A DNA stretch of 62,087 bases from JBMNQS01 sp050944255 (GCA_050944255.1 JBMNQS010000004.1:1-62087); one strand, 5' to 3'. Counted from the first letter of the stretch, positions 8,062-17,032 are shown. Numbers and translations: made by a program. Notes: a model not told the origin generated them from the sequence alone.

Positions 8062-8829
8062 CTATTCGCCCAAATACGCCGCGATCACTTTGGGATTGCG
8101 GGAAATGTCATCGGGAGATCCCTCGGCAATCGTCTCGCCGTAGTCGAGGACTATGATGCGCTCGGATATATTCATAATCAGGCTCATGTCATGCTCGATC
8201 AAAAGGATCGCAATGCTGAAACGCTGCCTGATCATGTTGATGCACGCCAAAAGTTCCGCCGTCTCCGTGGGGTTCATGCCCGCCGCCGGTTCATCCAGAA
8301 GCAGTACCTTCATGTTCGTGGCCAGCGCCCGGGCAATCTCCAGCTTCCGCTGCTGCCCGTACGGCAGGTTCGCCGCGATGTAGTCCGCCTTGTCCTCCAG
8401 ATCAAAGAGCTCCAGCAGTTCACGGGATTTCTCCCTGACGGCCTCTTCCTCCTCGAAATACGACCCGGTCCGCAGTATGCTCCCCAAAAAACCGTACTTG
8501 ATATCCTTGGTAAAGGACGTCTGAACATTCTCAAGCACCGTCATGTTCTTGAACAGCCGGATATTCTGAAAGGTCCTGGCAATGCCCGAGGCCACGATCT
8601 GATGCGTCTTCTTCCTGTTGAGCTTCGTCCCCTTAAGGTACGCCGCGCCTTCGGTGGGTCTGTAAACGCCGGTAAACAGATTGAATACCGTGGTTTTCCC
8701 GGCGCCGTTGGGACCGATCAGGCCCACCAGCTCACCCTCTCTCAGCTCCAGATTAAATCCATGCACCGCCCTGAGGCCGCCAAAGCTGATGCCCAGATTC
8801 TTGGCTTCCAATACGACTTGCGCCATCAC
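8062..8829 (-). CDS. livG: Branched-chain amino acid ABC transporter ATP-binding protein LivG
   Basis: The protein has 255 residues. Walker A GPNGAGKT is at ~38, the signature LPYGQQRKLEIARAL (LivG variant of LSGGQ) at ~155, Walker B VLLLDEPAAGMNP at ~178, and IEHDMSLIM gives the switch His. The GTG at 8829 overlaps the livM stop (GTGA) with GGAGG 7 bases away; the next codon is ATG (8826), an equally possible start. It is the longer of the two ATPases, as is usual. Confidence 0.92.
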   Translation of the reverse strand: MMAQVVLEAKNLGISFGGLRAVHGFNLELREGELVGLIGPNGAGKTTVFNLFTGVYRPTEGAAYLKGTKLNRKKTHQIVASGIARTFQNIRLFKNMTVLENVQTSFTKDIKYGFLGSILRTGSYFEEEEAVREKSRELLELFDLEDKADYIAANLPYGQQRKLEIARALATNMKVLLLDEPAAGMNPTETAELLACINMIRQRFSIAILLIEHDMSLIMNISERIIVLDYGETIAEGSPDDISRNPKVIAAYLGE

Positions 8830-9869
8830 TTATCCGCCTCCTTGCCCTTTTGTTTTCGCTTTGCCAGATAAGCTCTAACCCTGGCCGGGAAATGATACAG
8901 TGAAAATTCGTAACTGCCGAACAGGCCGGCAGGCCGAAATATCATCATCAACACCAGCACCACCGCGTAGACCAGCATGCGGTACTGGGCAAACGCCCGC
9001 AGCATTTCCGGCAATATGCTCAGCACAATCGCCGCTATAACCGAGCCGGTCAAAGAACCCATTCCGCCCAGAACCACCATAATGATATACTCGGTGGATT
9101 TCAAAAAAGAAAAATCACTGGGCTGCAGCGTGCCCAATCCGCGATGGGCAAATATGGCGCCGCCTATGCCTGCGAAAAAGGCCGCTATGGTAAAGGCCGC
9201 CACCCGGTAAAACGTGTTGTTGAGTCCCACTGCGCTGGAGGCAATATCGTCTTCGCGGATCGCGGCAAGCGCCCGGCCGTATTTGGAACGCACGAAACGG
9301 AACATGGCCGCCATGCACAGCGCCATGATGCCGAAGATAATATAGATATTGTTCATGGACATGATGCCGATCAGCGCCTGGCCCGCCTGGCCCTGTGAAA
9401 GGCCCCTGCCGCCGGCAAAGGGCAGGTTCTGTATCACCACGCGGATGATCTCGCCGAAACCCAGCGTGATGATCGCCAGGTAGTCGCCCCGCAGCCGAAG
9501 CGCGGGTATGCCCACCAGAATACCGAACAGCGCGGCCATGACCGCGCCGCAGGCCAATCCTACGAAAAACAGCGCTACAGGCGCATCGGCCAATATCCCG
9601 GCACTTTGAAACGCCTTGGTCACCAGCGCCGAAGTGTACGCCCCGATGGCCATGAAACCCGCGTGCCCAAGGGCAATCTGCCCCAAAAAACCGGTGGCTA
9701 TGTTCAGCGATGCCACAAGTATAATGGTAAAGCAGCACTGAACGATAATGCCGTATGCATACCGGTCGATCTGCCCCGTTTCATTCAGCAGCGCCAGTAC
9801 GGCAACCACCAAGAGTATGCCGCCCAGATTCACCAGCGTTCTTTTGGTATTGCGTAAAGAACTTTGCAT
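8826..9869 (-). CDS. livM: Branched-chain amino acid ABC transporter permease LivM
   Basis: The protein has 347 residues and about nine hydrophobic segments. The LivM core RLRGDYLAIITLGFGEIIR sits at ~130-150, and the E-A-A-type coupling loop region (YGRALAAIREDDIASSAVGLN) at ~200. The C-terminal tail is basic and cytoplasmic. It pairs with LivH to form the channel. It starts 10 bases after livH ends; the ribosome binding site is weak (AGGT), suggesting coupling to livH translation. Confidence 0.92.
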   Translation of the reverse strand: MQSSLRNTKRTLVNLGGILLVVAVLALLNETGQIDRYAYGIIVQCCFTIILVASLNIATGFLGQIALGHAGFMAIGAYTSALVTKAFQSAGILADAPVALFFVGLACGAVMAALFGILVGIPALRLRGDYLAIITLGFGEIIRVVIQNLPFAGGRGLSQGQAGQALIGIMSMNNIYIIFGIMALCMAAMFRFVRSKYGRALAAIREDDIASSAVGLNNTFYRVAAFTIAAFFAGIGGAIFAHRGLGTLQPSDFSFLKSTEYIIMVVLGGMGSLTGSVIAAIVLSILPEMLRAFAQYRMLVYAVVLVLMMIFRPAGLFGSYEFSLYHFPARVRAYLAKRKQKGKEADK

Positions 9870-9878
9870 GCTCGTTAC

Positions 9879-10781
9879 CTACACTTTCTCGCCGACGTTT
9901 TTGCCCAGGATCCCCGCCGGCTTGATCAAAAGCACAATGATCAGTATGGCAAAGACTATGGCGTCGGAAAACGCCGAGGTGAGCAGCCCGCCGGTGATCG
10001 GCTTTATATAGGCCTTGGATAAACTCTCCACAATCCCGATCACAAGCCCCCCCAGCATGGCCCCGGGGATGATTCCGATCCCGCCAAGCACCGCCGCCAC
10101 AAACGCCTTGAGACCCAGCATGGACCCCATGGTCGTCGTCACCGACGGGTACTGCGCGCAGTACATCAGCGCCGCAACCGCCGCCAGACCCGATCCGATG
10201 GCAAACGTGATGGAGATCACCTTGTTGACATGCACGCCCATGAGAATCGAAGCGTCCTTGTCCTCGGATACCGCGCGCATGGATTTGCCCATGCTCGTGT
10301 ACTTGACAAACAACTGCAGAGCGATCATCACCACGATCCCGATCAGAATGGTCAAAGCCGTATTGCCGTTGACGCCCAGCACCGTGGGTAAATTGAAAAT
10401 GGTCCTTACCTGCAGGGGATTCGCGCCAAAAAGCGTCTGGGCCAGATTCTGCAAAAACAGGCTCATCGCAATGGCGGTAATCAGCGTGGACATCCTGGTG
10501 CCCCGCTTGCGCACAGGGCTGTACGCCAGCTTCTCAACCAGCACCCCCACAGCCGCGCAGACACCCACCGCAATCAGCACCGCCATCCATGCAGGCATCC
10601 CCGCCATGACCATCACCGGTACCGTGAAAACCAGCGTGTACCCGCCCACCATAATGAAATCCCCGTGCGCAAAATTGATCAGGCGGATAATGCCGTATAC
10701 CATGGTGTATCCCAGCGCAATCAGTGCGTATACGCTGCCTACCCGAAGGCCGTTTACAATCTGTTGTATGAATACGTCCAT
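9879..10781 (-). CDS. livH: Branched-chain amino acid ABC transporter permease LivH
   Basis: The protein has 300 residues with ~8 membrane segments. The LivH N-terminal signature GLRVGSVYALIALGYTMVYG and the NFAHGDFIM block are at residues ~10-45. GAMLGGLVIGIVES lies near 245. A good GGAGAGGAG ribosome binding site precedes the ATG. It lies 153 bases downstream of the binding-protein gene, from which it is separated by a GC-rich hairpin. Confidence 0.92.
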   Translation of the reverse strand: MDVFIQQIVNGLRVGSVYALIALGYTMVYGIIRLINFAHGDFIMVGGYTLVFTVPVMVMAGMPAWMAVLIAVGVCAAVGVLVEKLAYSPVRKRGTRMSTLITAIAMSLFLQNLAQTLFGANPLQVRTIFNLPTVLGVNGNTALTILIGIVVMIALQLFVKYTSMGKSMRAVSEDKDASILMGVHVNKVISITFAIGSGLAAVAALMYCAQYPSVTTTMGSMLGLKAFVAAVLGGIGIIPGAMLGGLVIGIVESLSKAYIKPITGGLLTSAFSDAIVFAILIIVLLIKPAGILGKNVGEKV

Positions 10782-10865
10782 ACTCGTTCTCCTCTCCAGG
10801 CTCCTGACTCAAAGCCATGGAAAACCATCTTTCCATGTTTTTCCTTCTACCCGTTTTCAGCTGAA

Positions 10866-10895
10866 TGTCCGGGTATCTGCACAGACACCCGGACA
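10866..10895 (-). other. Hairpin between livK and livH
   Basis: A 9-bp stem (arm TGTCCGGGT, 10866-10874 with 10887-10895) has no T tract on either strand. It lies just past the binding-protein gene. By analogy with other periplasmic-binding-protein operons it may slow RNA decay or partly attenuate transcription, so that binding protein exceeds permease. Confidence 0.5.
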
Positions 10896-10934
10896 CCATA
10901 CTGTCCCTCGGTCACCATGAGCCGTGACCGCGTT

Positions 10935-12149
10935 TTATTGAGTTACAGTGGCTCTCCACTTCATGCCGCCGTCGGCATATTCGATGATGGCCACAGGTTT
11001 GTCGGGCGTATTCTGATCATCCAGCGTGAACGCGCCGGTGACGCCCTCGAAGCTCATTCCGGTCATCGCCTCGATCAATGCCGCCGTGTCGTCGCTGCCG
11101 GCATCCTCAATGGCCTTGACCAGCATGTACGCCGCGTCGTAACCGCAGGCGGACAGCGCGTTGGGTACCGTGCCATAGAGCTCTTCATAGCCTTTAACGA
11201 AATTCTGTACGATTTCGTTGGGATCATCCGGGGCATAGTGATTCGAGAAGAACGTGTTGTTGTAAAGGCTCTTGTCTTCCACCATGAATTCCACCGTGCC
11301 GTCCCAGCCGTCAGCGCCTACCATGGGGCCGGTGTATCCGGCGGCGCGGGCCTGCGGAACGATGTTGGGGCCGATGGTGTCATAGTAAAACGGAGCAAAG
11401 ATGACTTCCACCCCGGCGGCGTTCAGGTTGGTCAGCTGCGTGGAGAAATCGGTGTCGGTGGTCGAAGAGGTGCTCTCGGCAACCACTTCAATGCCCAGCG
11501 CCTCGGCAGCCGCCTTGAAGCCTTCGTACATGCCCGAGGAATACGTGTCGCCCGAAGCGTACAGCACGCCCGCCTTCTGCACATCCAGCTCCTCATCGAC
11601 AAACCGCGCGATGATGGCGCTCTGGACCGAGTCGCGGTAGCAGGTGCGAAATACCGAGGGCAATCCTTCGGTCACCGTGTCGGCCGTAGCCGTGGGGGTC
11701 AGAAGCAGCATGCCCTCCGTATCGGCAAGCGTGGCCAGACCGGCCGTGATGCCCGAAGTGACCGAGCCGATTACCGCGCTGACATCTTCAGAGATCAGAC
11801 GGTTGAACGCATTGGCCGCTTCGGTGGAGTCGAATTTGTCGTCCAGGAAAATCCCCTCAATGGGACGGCCCCCAAGTACGCCGCCCGCGGCGTTGACCTC
11901 GTCAAAGGCCATCTTCACCGCGTTGGCCACCGATTCGCCGTATACGGCAATTGCGCCGGTGGTCGGCGTGATGACGCCGATCTTTACGGGATCACCCGTC
12001 GCAGCGCCTCCGGTGGGCTCCGTACCGCTGGTGGGCTGCGTTGCGCCGGGCGAATCGGTGGGTTCAGTACCCTGCGGCTGGCAGGCTGCAACACTCACAG
12101 CCAAAAGCAGTACCAAGAGAACAGCCAAATATTTCCTCTTCCTCATCAT
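10935..12149 (-). CDS. livK: Branched-chain amino acid ABC transporter substrate-binding lipoprotein
   Basis: The protein has 404 residues. A lipoprotein signal peptide ends at Cys23 (VSVAAC), and a P/T/G-rich linker covers ~24-50. The type I periplasmic-binding fold begins KIGVITPTTGAIAVYGES and contains GGVLGGRPIEGIFLDDKFDS, the Leu/Ile/Val-binding family pattern. It captures the ligand outside the membrane and delivers it to LivHM. GGAGG lies 7 bases before the first of two adjacent ATGs. It is the first gene of the operon, under a strong promoter with a ~180-base leader. Confidence 0.92.
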   Translation of the reverse strand: MMRKRKYLAVLLVLLLAVSVAACQPQGTEPTDSPGATQPTSGTEPTGGAATGDPVKIGVITPTTGAIAVYGESVANAVKMAFDEVNAAGGVLGGRPIEGIFLDDKFDSTEAANAFNRLISEDVSAVIGSVTSGITAGLATLADTEGMLLLTPTATADTVTEGLPSVFRTCYRDSVQSAIIARFVDEELDVQKAGVLYASGDTYSSGMYEGFKAAAEALGIEVVAESTSSTTDTDFSTQLTNLNAAGVEVIFAPFYYDTIGPNIVPQARAAGYTGPMVGADGWDGTVEFMVEDKSLYNNTFFSNHYAPDDPNEIVQNFVKGYEELYGTVPNALSACGYDAAYMLVKAIEDAGSDDTAALIEAMTGMSFEGVTGAFTLDDQNTPDKPVAIIEYADGGMKWRATVTQ

Positions 12150-12337
12150 ATAAATACCTCCTCACCCATGAATGATGACAATTCATTGGCGTCATTATGC
12201 AAAAAGACGCGCACTTCAAAAAGAAACGCACGCCTTTGTGCTTCATCAAATAAATCCCTCTGGCTCAGGTGCCAAACGCCTATCTGCTCAGCTCGACCAT
12301 ACATCCCTTTTAGCAAAAAACCCCGATGTATAGAGGT

Positions 12338-12366
12338 ATTATGAACGTTTTGCAGTTAAATGTCAA
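12338..12366 (-). promoter_or_regulatory. Promoter of the liv operon
   Basis: On the minus strand a perfect TTGACA (12361-12366), a 17-base spacer and CATAAT (12338-12343). Transcription should start near 12331, leaving a ~180-base leader before the binding-protein gene. The leader holds a 7-bp inverted repeat (ATACATC/GATGTAT) but no riboswitch or T-box that I recognise. Confidence 0.75.
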
Positions 12367-12535
12367 TCATTTTTATATATTATCTCTATATTTTTGCCGG
12401 GTCGCCCGCCCCTGCGGCGCAGCGTATAAGCGCATTTAACCGCCCGCAAAGGGATGCAGGAACATCCGCCGGCTCCTGCAAAACACGGGAAGCATCCAAA
12501 TGTATCGGATTTTGATGGGAACGCATCCGGTTCGG

Positions 12536-12544
12536 TGGTATAAT
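12536..12544 (+). promoter_or_regulatory. Extended -10 promoter of the cupin gene
   Basis: TGGTATAAT, an extended -10 box (TATAAT at 12539-12544), lies 22 bases upstream of the start codon. No good -35 is present, as is common with extended -10 promoters. The leader would be only ~16 bases and just contains the ribosome binding site. Confidence 0.6.
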
Positions 12545-12566
12545 TCAAAGTTAAGGAGGGATGCAG

Positions 12567-12926
12567 ATGGATAAGGTCAATGTATATGAAAAGTTGAAGC
12601 GCTTCAACGAATACTGGAGCCCCAAGATATTGGGCGAAATCAACGAATCCTACGTCAAAATCGCCAAGCTCAAGGGCGAATTTCTATGGCACAGTCATAA
12701 AAATGAAGATGAAATGTTCTTTGTATTGAAGGGCCGGCTCACTATAAAGTTTCGGGACCGGGACGTTCAATTAAGCGAGGGGGAATTCCTGATTGTCCCA
12801 AAAGGCGCCGAGCACAAGCCTGTTGCCCGGAGAGAGGCGCATGTGATGCTGATCGAGGCCAAGACGACGCTGAACACGGGAGATATTGTCAACGAGCGCA
12901 CCGTGCAGGAGCCCGAAAAAATTTGA
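12567..12926 (+). CDS. Single-domain cupin protein
   Basis: The protein has 119 residues. It forms one double-stranded beta-helix with cupin motif 1 (W-HSH-KNEDEMFFVLKG, residues ~35-52) supplying two His and one Glu metal ligands. Motif 2 (EGEFLIVPKGAEHKPVA, ~70-86) carries the last His. Small cupins of this type are mostly metal-binding enzymes or sugar/small-molecule binders of unassigned role. The ATG at 12567 is preferred over 12561 because GGAGG is 7 bases away rather than 1. It is monocistronic, divergent from the liv operon and convergent with the iron operon. Confidence 0.8.
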   Translation: MDKVNVYEKLKRFNEYWSPKILGEINESYVKIAKLKGEFLWHSHKNEDEMFFVLKGRLTIKFRDRDVQLSEGEFLIVPKGAEHKPVARREAHVMLIEAKTTLNTGDIVNERTVQEPEKI

Positions 12927-13040
12927 CGCATCATTGGTTTTAGCGGCGCTTCTATCCGGCCGGCGATTTTTCCCTACCATATTATTAGGAGACCGCATTA
13001 TTAAAAGACCGCCAATGCGCCGATGGCGTTGGAATAAAAA

Positions 13041-13119
13041 TGGCCGCGCGGCGGCCAAGGGAGACGGTGAAGTTAAAACTTGCAGGCCGCAGGGGGAATC
13101 GTCATCCACCCGCGGCCTG
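13041..13119. terminator. Hairpins between converging cupin and iron-operon transcripts
   Basis: Two stems lie here: TGGCCGC/GCGGCCA (13041-13057) and CAGGCCGC/GCGGCCTG (13083-13090 with 13112-13119). The second is followed by a T-rich run on both sides a few bases away. Likely transcript ends, but not classical terminators. Confidence 0.35.
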
Positions 13120-13189
13120 AGTGCTTGATTTTTTAAGTATAAGGCCATCTCCCTCGGCGGAATAAACATGGTAAAAATCGGCGGAACGC

Positions 13190-13603
13190 TTATAAGCATG
13201 AGGCTTTCTCCATTTCTTCGGGCCCCGCCTGCCCGCGCCTTTGCAGATGCCGGTGCATGGCCTGCAGGCTCTCCAGGCTGATGCAGTGCCCGAAACCGCC
13301 GGCATCCTTCTGCGCCACCGACGGGGCAATCTCCAGTATTTCGCTGAGAAACGTCTGAATGATTTTATATTTGTTGCAGATCAGCTCCGCCTGCCTCTCG
13401 CCCCGGGACGTAAGGGACAGGCCGCGGTACCTGTTTTTGCGCACCAATCCCTTTTCGTGAAGGAAATCCGTTGCGCGGCACGCGCTGGCTTTGCTGACCC
13501 TCATCTGGACGGCGATGCCGCTGATGTGCACAACGGCATTGTGACGGCTCATGTAATAGATGGTTTTCAGGTACTTCTCCATCGCCGCGGACAGCTTTTC
13601 CAC
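13190..13603 (-). CDS. DtxR-family iron-dependent repressor (second copy)
   Basis: The protein has 137 residues. The winged helix YLKTIYYMSRHNAVVHISGI...VSKASACRATDFL is at ~10-55, followed by a helical metal-binding/dimer region (FGHCISLESLQAM, ~105). It lacks the SH3-like domain. The GTG start has GGAGG 9 bases upstream. It lies 5 bases after the ABC ATPase gene and is the last gene of the FTR1 operon. It is therefore the natural candidate to control that operon through the palindrome in the FTR1 promoter (inference). The metal-ligand pattern differs from the first copy (FGHC instead of CAIEH), so the two may sense different metals or levels. Confidence 0.82.
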   Translation of the reverse strand: MEKLSAAMEKYLKTIYYMSRHNAVVHISGIAVQMRVSKASACRATDFLHEKGLVRKNRYRGLSLTSRGERQAELICNKYKIIQTFLSEILEIAPSVAQKDAGGFGHCISLESLQAMHRHLQRRGQAGPEEMEKASCL

Positions 13604-13608
13604 TGGAT

Positions 13609-14376
13609 TCAGCCTCCTTCCGTCGCTATTTCGTTCAATTTTTTATCCGCGGAAATTCCACCTGGAATTTCCGGGTTAACGCCCGGAGGAAAACCCTCCG
13701 CCGCGCCGGTGGCCTCCGTCAAGCGCCCCCGGGACATGCGCAGCACCCTTTTGGCAAATGCAAGCGCGTCCATCTCGTGCGTGACGATCAGCACCGCCGT
13801 GCCGCTTTTGTTGATCCGTGAAAAGAGCGCCATGATCTCCCCCGTCGTCTCTACGTCCAGATCCGCCGTGGGCTCGTCGGCAATCAGAAGATCCGGCTCG
13901 TTTATCAGTGCCCGGGCAATCAGAACGCGCCGCAGTTCCCCGCCCGAAAGCCGTGAGGGAAACATGGAGGCAAGCGGCGCCAGGCCCACCTGCTCCAGAA
14001 GAAAGATGGCCCTTGAGGAAGCGTCGCCCTGCCGCCTGCCCAGGTAGTGGGGCAGGCGGACGTTGTCCAGAACGCTCAGGTTGGATAGGGCGCAGGCTCC
14101 CTGCGGTATATAGCCCAGGCGCGTACCCCGCAGACGGGCCATTTCCCTGTCTCTCATGGCGCAGATATCCGTGCCCTCCAGCAGGATGCTGCCCGAGGTG
14201 GGAGCGACAAGCCCCGTCAGCATATTTAAAAGGGTGCTCTTGCCGCTGCCCGAGCGCCCGATGATGCTGACGAAGTCGCCGCCGTCCATACACAGGTTCA
14301 CGCCGTCCACCGCCAAAAAGGGCCTTTCCCCGCGCGTATACCGTTTGCTCAGGTCCTTCACTTGAAGAAGCATCAT
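13609..14376 (-). CDS. ABC transporter ATP-binding protein (LolD/MacB type) of the iron operon
   Basis: The protein has 255 residues. Walker A GRSGSGKS is at ~40, the signature LSGGELRRVLIARAL at ~145, Walker B DLLIADEPTADLD at ~165 and the switch region IVTHEMDAL. It is the MacB/LolD/FtsE class that works with FtsX-type permeases. Its start overlaps the stop of the P19-FtsX gene (ATGA), so the two are translationally coupled and probably form one complex. In P19/FTR1 loci of Campylobacter and others an ATPase of this class also follows FtsX-type permease genes. The C-terminal ~30 residues extend past the usual domain end. Confidence 0.88.
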   Translation of the reverse strand: MMLLQVKDLSKRYTRGERPFLAVDGVNLCMDGGDFVSIIGRSGSGKSTLLNMLTGLVAPTSGSILLEGTDICAMRDREMARLRGTRLGYIPQGACALSNLSVLDNVRLPHYLGRRQGDASSRAIFLLEQVGLAPLASMFPSRLSGGELRRVLIARALINEPDLLIADEPTADLDVETTGEIMALFSRINKSGTAVLIVTHEMDALAFAKRVLRMSRGRLTEATGAAEGFPPGVNPEIPGGISADKKLNEIATEGG

Positions 14377-15713
14377 TCATTCTCCCTCATGGCCGTATAG
14401 ATTTTCAGGCGGCCGATCTTAAACGCCGAATAGGCCGAGGCGACAGGGCCTGTGCCAAAGGATAAGGCGAGGCTCACTGCCGCCACCGCAAGCACGCTTC
14501 GGGCAGGCGGCCGAAGATATGGCAGTTCCAGAAGCCCGCCGATGTAGGCGTTAAACGGAAAGATCACCAGCGCCGCAGCCGCTATGCCGGCCGCAGCGCC
14601 CAGAAGGCTGACCAGAGACGATTCCCACAGGATCAGCCTTATAAGCCTGCCTCTGGATGCGCCCAGCACCCGATAGACGCCGAACTCTCTCTTGCGGCTG
14701 TTGAAAAAGACAATGGTCAATACGCCCATCGCAAGGGTCCATAGAACTGCCGCCAGTATGCAGATATAGGCAGTCAATCCGCGCAGGCTGCCCGAGACGC
14801 TGCTGATCATGTTTTTGGCTACCACCACGTGCACGCCCTCCCTGGCATGCGCCTGGAGGATGCCGTTGGCCACGTCCTTCGCGTCGTAGCCGTCCTTGAT
14901 CTTCACCGCCACGCAGGAGATCAATGCCTCGTCCTCGGCCGCCGGGTGGGCCCGGAGACGCTCGGAGTCCCGCGCCGCCTGCTTCGCCGTGGAAAGGTTC
15001 ATAAATACGGAAGTGTCAAAACCCATCCCCGTCTTGTGAAGGCGCGCGGCCACCGAAAACGTCTGGCCGAAGAACTTGAGCTTTTGACCCGCTTCGGCGT
15101 TGATGCTGCTGGGCACGTAGTCAAATTCCCACTCGGCCACCAGCGGCTCGCTCCAGAAGGAACCGGGAACACCCGTCTCCTCATCCACGTGCAGCAGATA
15201 GCCCTGCGCCTCGGGGTTCTCGATGATAAAGCGCACCTTGTACGTGCCGGCCTCTCCGAACTTCACGTTGGCGCCGTAGTGGGGACCATCGCTGGCGCTC
15301 ATGGGCATGAAGTTGCCCTCGATGATGGTGCCATCTTCCTTCTCCAGCTCATACTTCACCGTCAGATAGGGAACGAAGTCGCCCACGCCGTAACCCAGGT
15401 CGTTCTGCAGCGCGGAGATGTCCGCCTCCAGATGCATGTCCGCCTCGGACGCGGGAAGGCTGCTGCCCGCGGGCTCCATGTCCACCGGCTGGAAATACAC
15501 GCCGGCAACATTCAGGGGCCCCAGCTCAATATCGTCTCCGATGGGGAATTCCTCAAAGCCGGCCACGTCGCCGGGGCCGATGGCGGGACCGTCGTCACCG
15601 TCGTCAGGCTGGCTGCCGCCCGAGGGCGTGCCCCCGCCGGCGCAGGCTGTCAGCGCAAGTGACAGCATCATGATCAGCGCAAGGATAAGGATCGACGCTT
15701 TCTTTCGTTTCAT
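14373..15713 (-). CDS. Fusion of P19/Tp34-type iron-binding lipoprotein with FtsX/MacB-type permease C-terminal half
   Basis: The protein has 446 residues. Residues 1-24 are a lipoprotein signal (LALTAC, Cys24) and ~25-55 a Gly/Asp linker. Residues ~58-205 match the P19/Tp34 periplasmic iron-transport domain: SEADMHLEADI, PMSASDGPHYGANVKFGEAG and VDEETGV...WEFDYV, including the conserved Met/His metal residues. From ~208 the sequence becomes the second half of the periplasmic domain of an FtsX-like permease (GQKLKFFGQTFSVAARLHKT, FDTSVFMNL). Three membrane helices follow at ~315-335, ~362-385 and ~405-428. The permease's own first helix is missing, as if the lipid anchor replaces it. P19 and the permeases are usually separate genes. 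No stop or frameshift is seen at the join. AGGAGG lies 10 bases before the ATG, 74 bases after FTR1. Confidence 0.85.
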   Translation of the reverse strand: MKRKKASILILALIMMLSLALTACAGGGTPSGGSQPDDGDDGPAIGPGDVAGFEEFPIGDDIELGPLNVAGVYFQPVDMEPAGSSLPASEADMHLEADISALQNDLGYGVGDFVPYLTVKYELEKEDGTIIEGNFMPMSASDGPHYGANVKFGEAGTYKVRFIIENPEAQGYLLHVDEETGVPGSFWSEPLVAEWEFDYVPSSINAEAGQKLKFFGQTFSVAARLHKTGMGFDTSVFMNLSTAKQAARDSERLRAHPAAEDEALISCVAVKIKDGYDAKDVANGILQAHAREGVHVVVAKNMISSVSGSLRGLTAYICILAAVLWTLAMGVLTIVFFNSRKREFGVYRVLGASRGRLIRLILWESSLVSLLGAAAGIAAAALVIFPFNAYIGGLLELPYLRPPARSVLAVAAVSLALSFGTGPVASAYSAFKIGRLKIYTAMRENE

Positions 15714-15787
15714 GGGATGTATACCTCCTGAAAATTATTGATAAATTTCACTTTGGTGAAAATTTATAAGCATTGAGCTCTTGAGAT

Positions 15788-17032
15788 TTATTCCGCGGCG
15801 CTCTCCGCCGGCTTCGCCTCGGCAGGATCACCGGCCCCCGGCGCATTCAGCCGCGCCTTTCTCCATTTTCTGATCTGGATAATAAACGTTACAACGGCCA
15901 GGGCCAGCAAAATGGCCTGCGGAATCAGCGTTTCCAGCGTGGGATAGATGCCCAGTATATCGATGGAAGTGATGCCCGCTACCGGTGTGACGCCGATCAG
16001 GTTACCCTCCTGCAGCTCCTTGATGCCGGAGCCCACGAAGGAAATGGACATGATGAACAATAGGATGCTGGTGCCCAGAAAAAACGGTTTCAGCGGCAGT
16101 TTGATGCTCAGCACGCGAATCAGCACGTAGATGACCACCAGCGCCATCAAGCCCACCCCCAGGCCAAGCCAGATCATATTAAAATAAGTCTGCGTGCCCG
16201 CCAAGAGCGCCTGGTAGAACAGGATCGTCTCGGCGCCCTCCCGGAAAACCGCCAGGAACGCGGCGAACGCCAGGGAAAACACGCTGCCCTTTGTGATGGA
16301 GCTTTGGACCTTGCCCTCGATGTAGCTTGTCCAGGCAGCCGCCTCCGCCTTGGAAACCATCCAGTTGCTGACGTAGAATAGCACCACCACGGCGATGAGC
16401 ATCGTCACACCCTCAATGATCTCCTGATTGGCGCCGCTGAGGCTGGTCAGCCGGTTGAGAATAACGGCCATCACCACGCTGGCGCCCAGGGCAATGAGCG
16501 ATCCCCAGTAAACCGCGCCGGTCCTTTGCTTATTTCCCGTCTTGACCAGATAGGCAATGATGGCGCCAACGATGACGATGGCTTCAAAGCCCTCCCTTGT
16601 GATAATCAAAAGCGACGCCAGGAAAACGCCGGCTGCGCTCTCCTTCTTGCCGTCAAGCTGATTGGCGTCCTCGCGCAGCATTTGGGTCAGTTTATCCAGC
16701 GAGGCCCGCACTTCTCCCTGTGGGCTGCCGGCGGTCATCGCCTTTTTGGAGAAGCTGAATTCAAGCTCCACCGAAGCGGCGCGGTTGCCCGAAATGTAGG
16801 CCATCACCGTCTTTTCAAAGCCCAGCTTCTCATAGTAGCCGAAGTACGCCTCGTCCACCTTGGCTTTGGCGGCGTCCGCATCTCCCGATACGTAAATATC
16901 GTACGCCTCGTTCAAGATGGCCTCCATCTCGTCCACGATCTCGTTCCACGATTCGTGGGCGGCCAGCGCCGTAGTGGCAAAAAGGCCCGTAAAAACAAGC
17001 ACCAGGGCCATGGCCGCAAATACTTTGCGCAT
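15788..17032 (-). CDS. FTR1-family iron permease (EfeU/FtrA type)
   Basis: The protein has 414 residues: a signal peptide (residues 1-24, cleaved near TALA), an extracytoplasmic helical domain to ~135, and seven predicted membrane helices. The two hallmark iron-binding motifs are visible, REGFE at ~148 and REGAE at ~263. It moves ferric or oxidised ferrous iron through the membrane, normally with P19 as periplasmic partner. AGGAGG lies 7 bases before the ATG. It is the first gene of a four-gene operon (FTR1, P19-FtsX, ATPase, DtxR) whose promoter is covered by a palindrome. Confidence 0.9.
   Translation of the reverse strand: MRKVFAAMALVLVFTGLFATTALAAHESWNEIVDEMEAILNEAYDIYVSGDADAAKAKVDEAYFGYYEKLGFEKTVMAYISGNRAASVELEFSFSKKAMTAGSPQGEVRASLDKLTQMLREDANQLDGKKESAAGVFLASLLIITREGFEAIVIVGAIIAYLVKTGNKQRTGAVYWGSLIALGASVVMAVILNRLTSLSGANQEIIEGVTMLIAVVVLFYVSNWMVSKAEAAAWTSYIEGKVQSSITKGSVFSLAFAAFLAVFREGAETILFYQALLAGTQTYFNMIWLGLGVGLMALVVIYVLIRVLSIKLPLKPFFLGTSILLFIMSISFVGSGIKELQEGNLIGVTPVAGITSIDILGIYPTLETLIPQAILLALAVVTFIIQIRKWRKARLNAPGAGDPAEAKPAESAAE

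Noticed and set aside
10665..12344. 559-codon plus-strand frame antisense to the first binding-protein gene
   Set aside because: Arg/Gly/His-rich shadow of a GC-rich gene; the minus strand encodes a clear lipoprotein with all family features.
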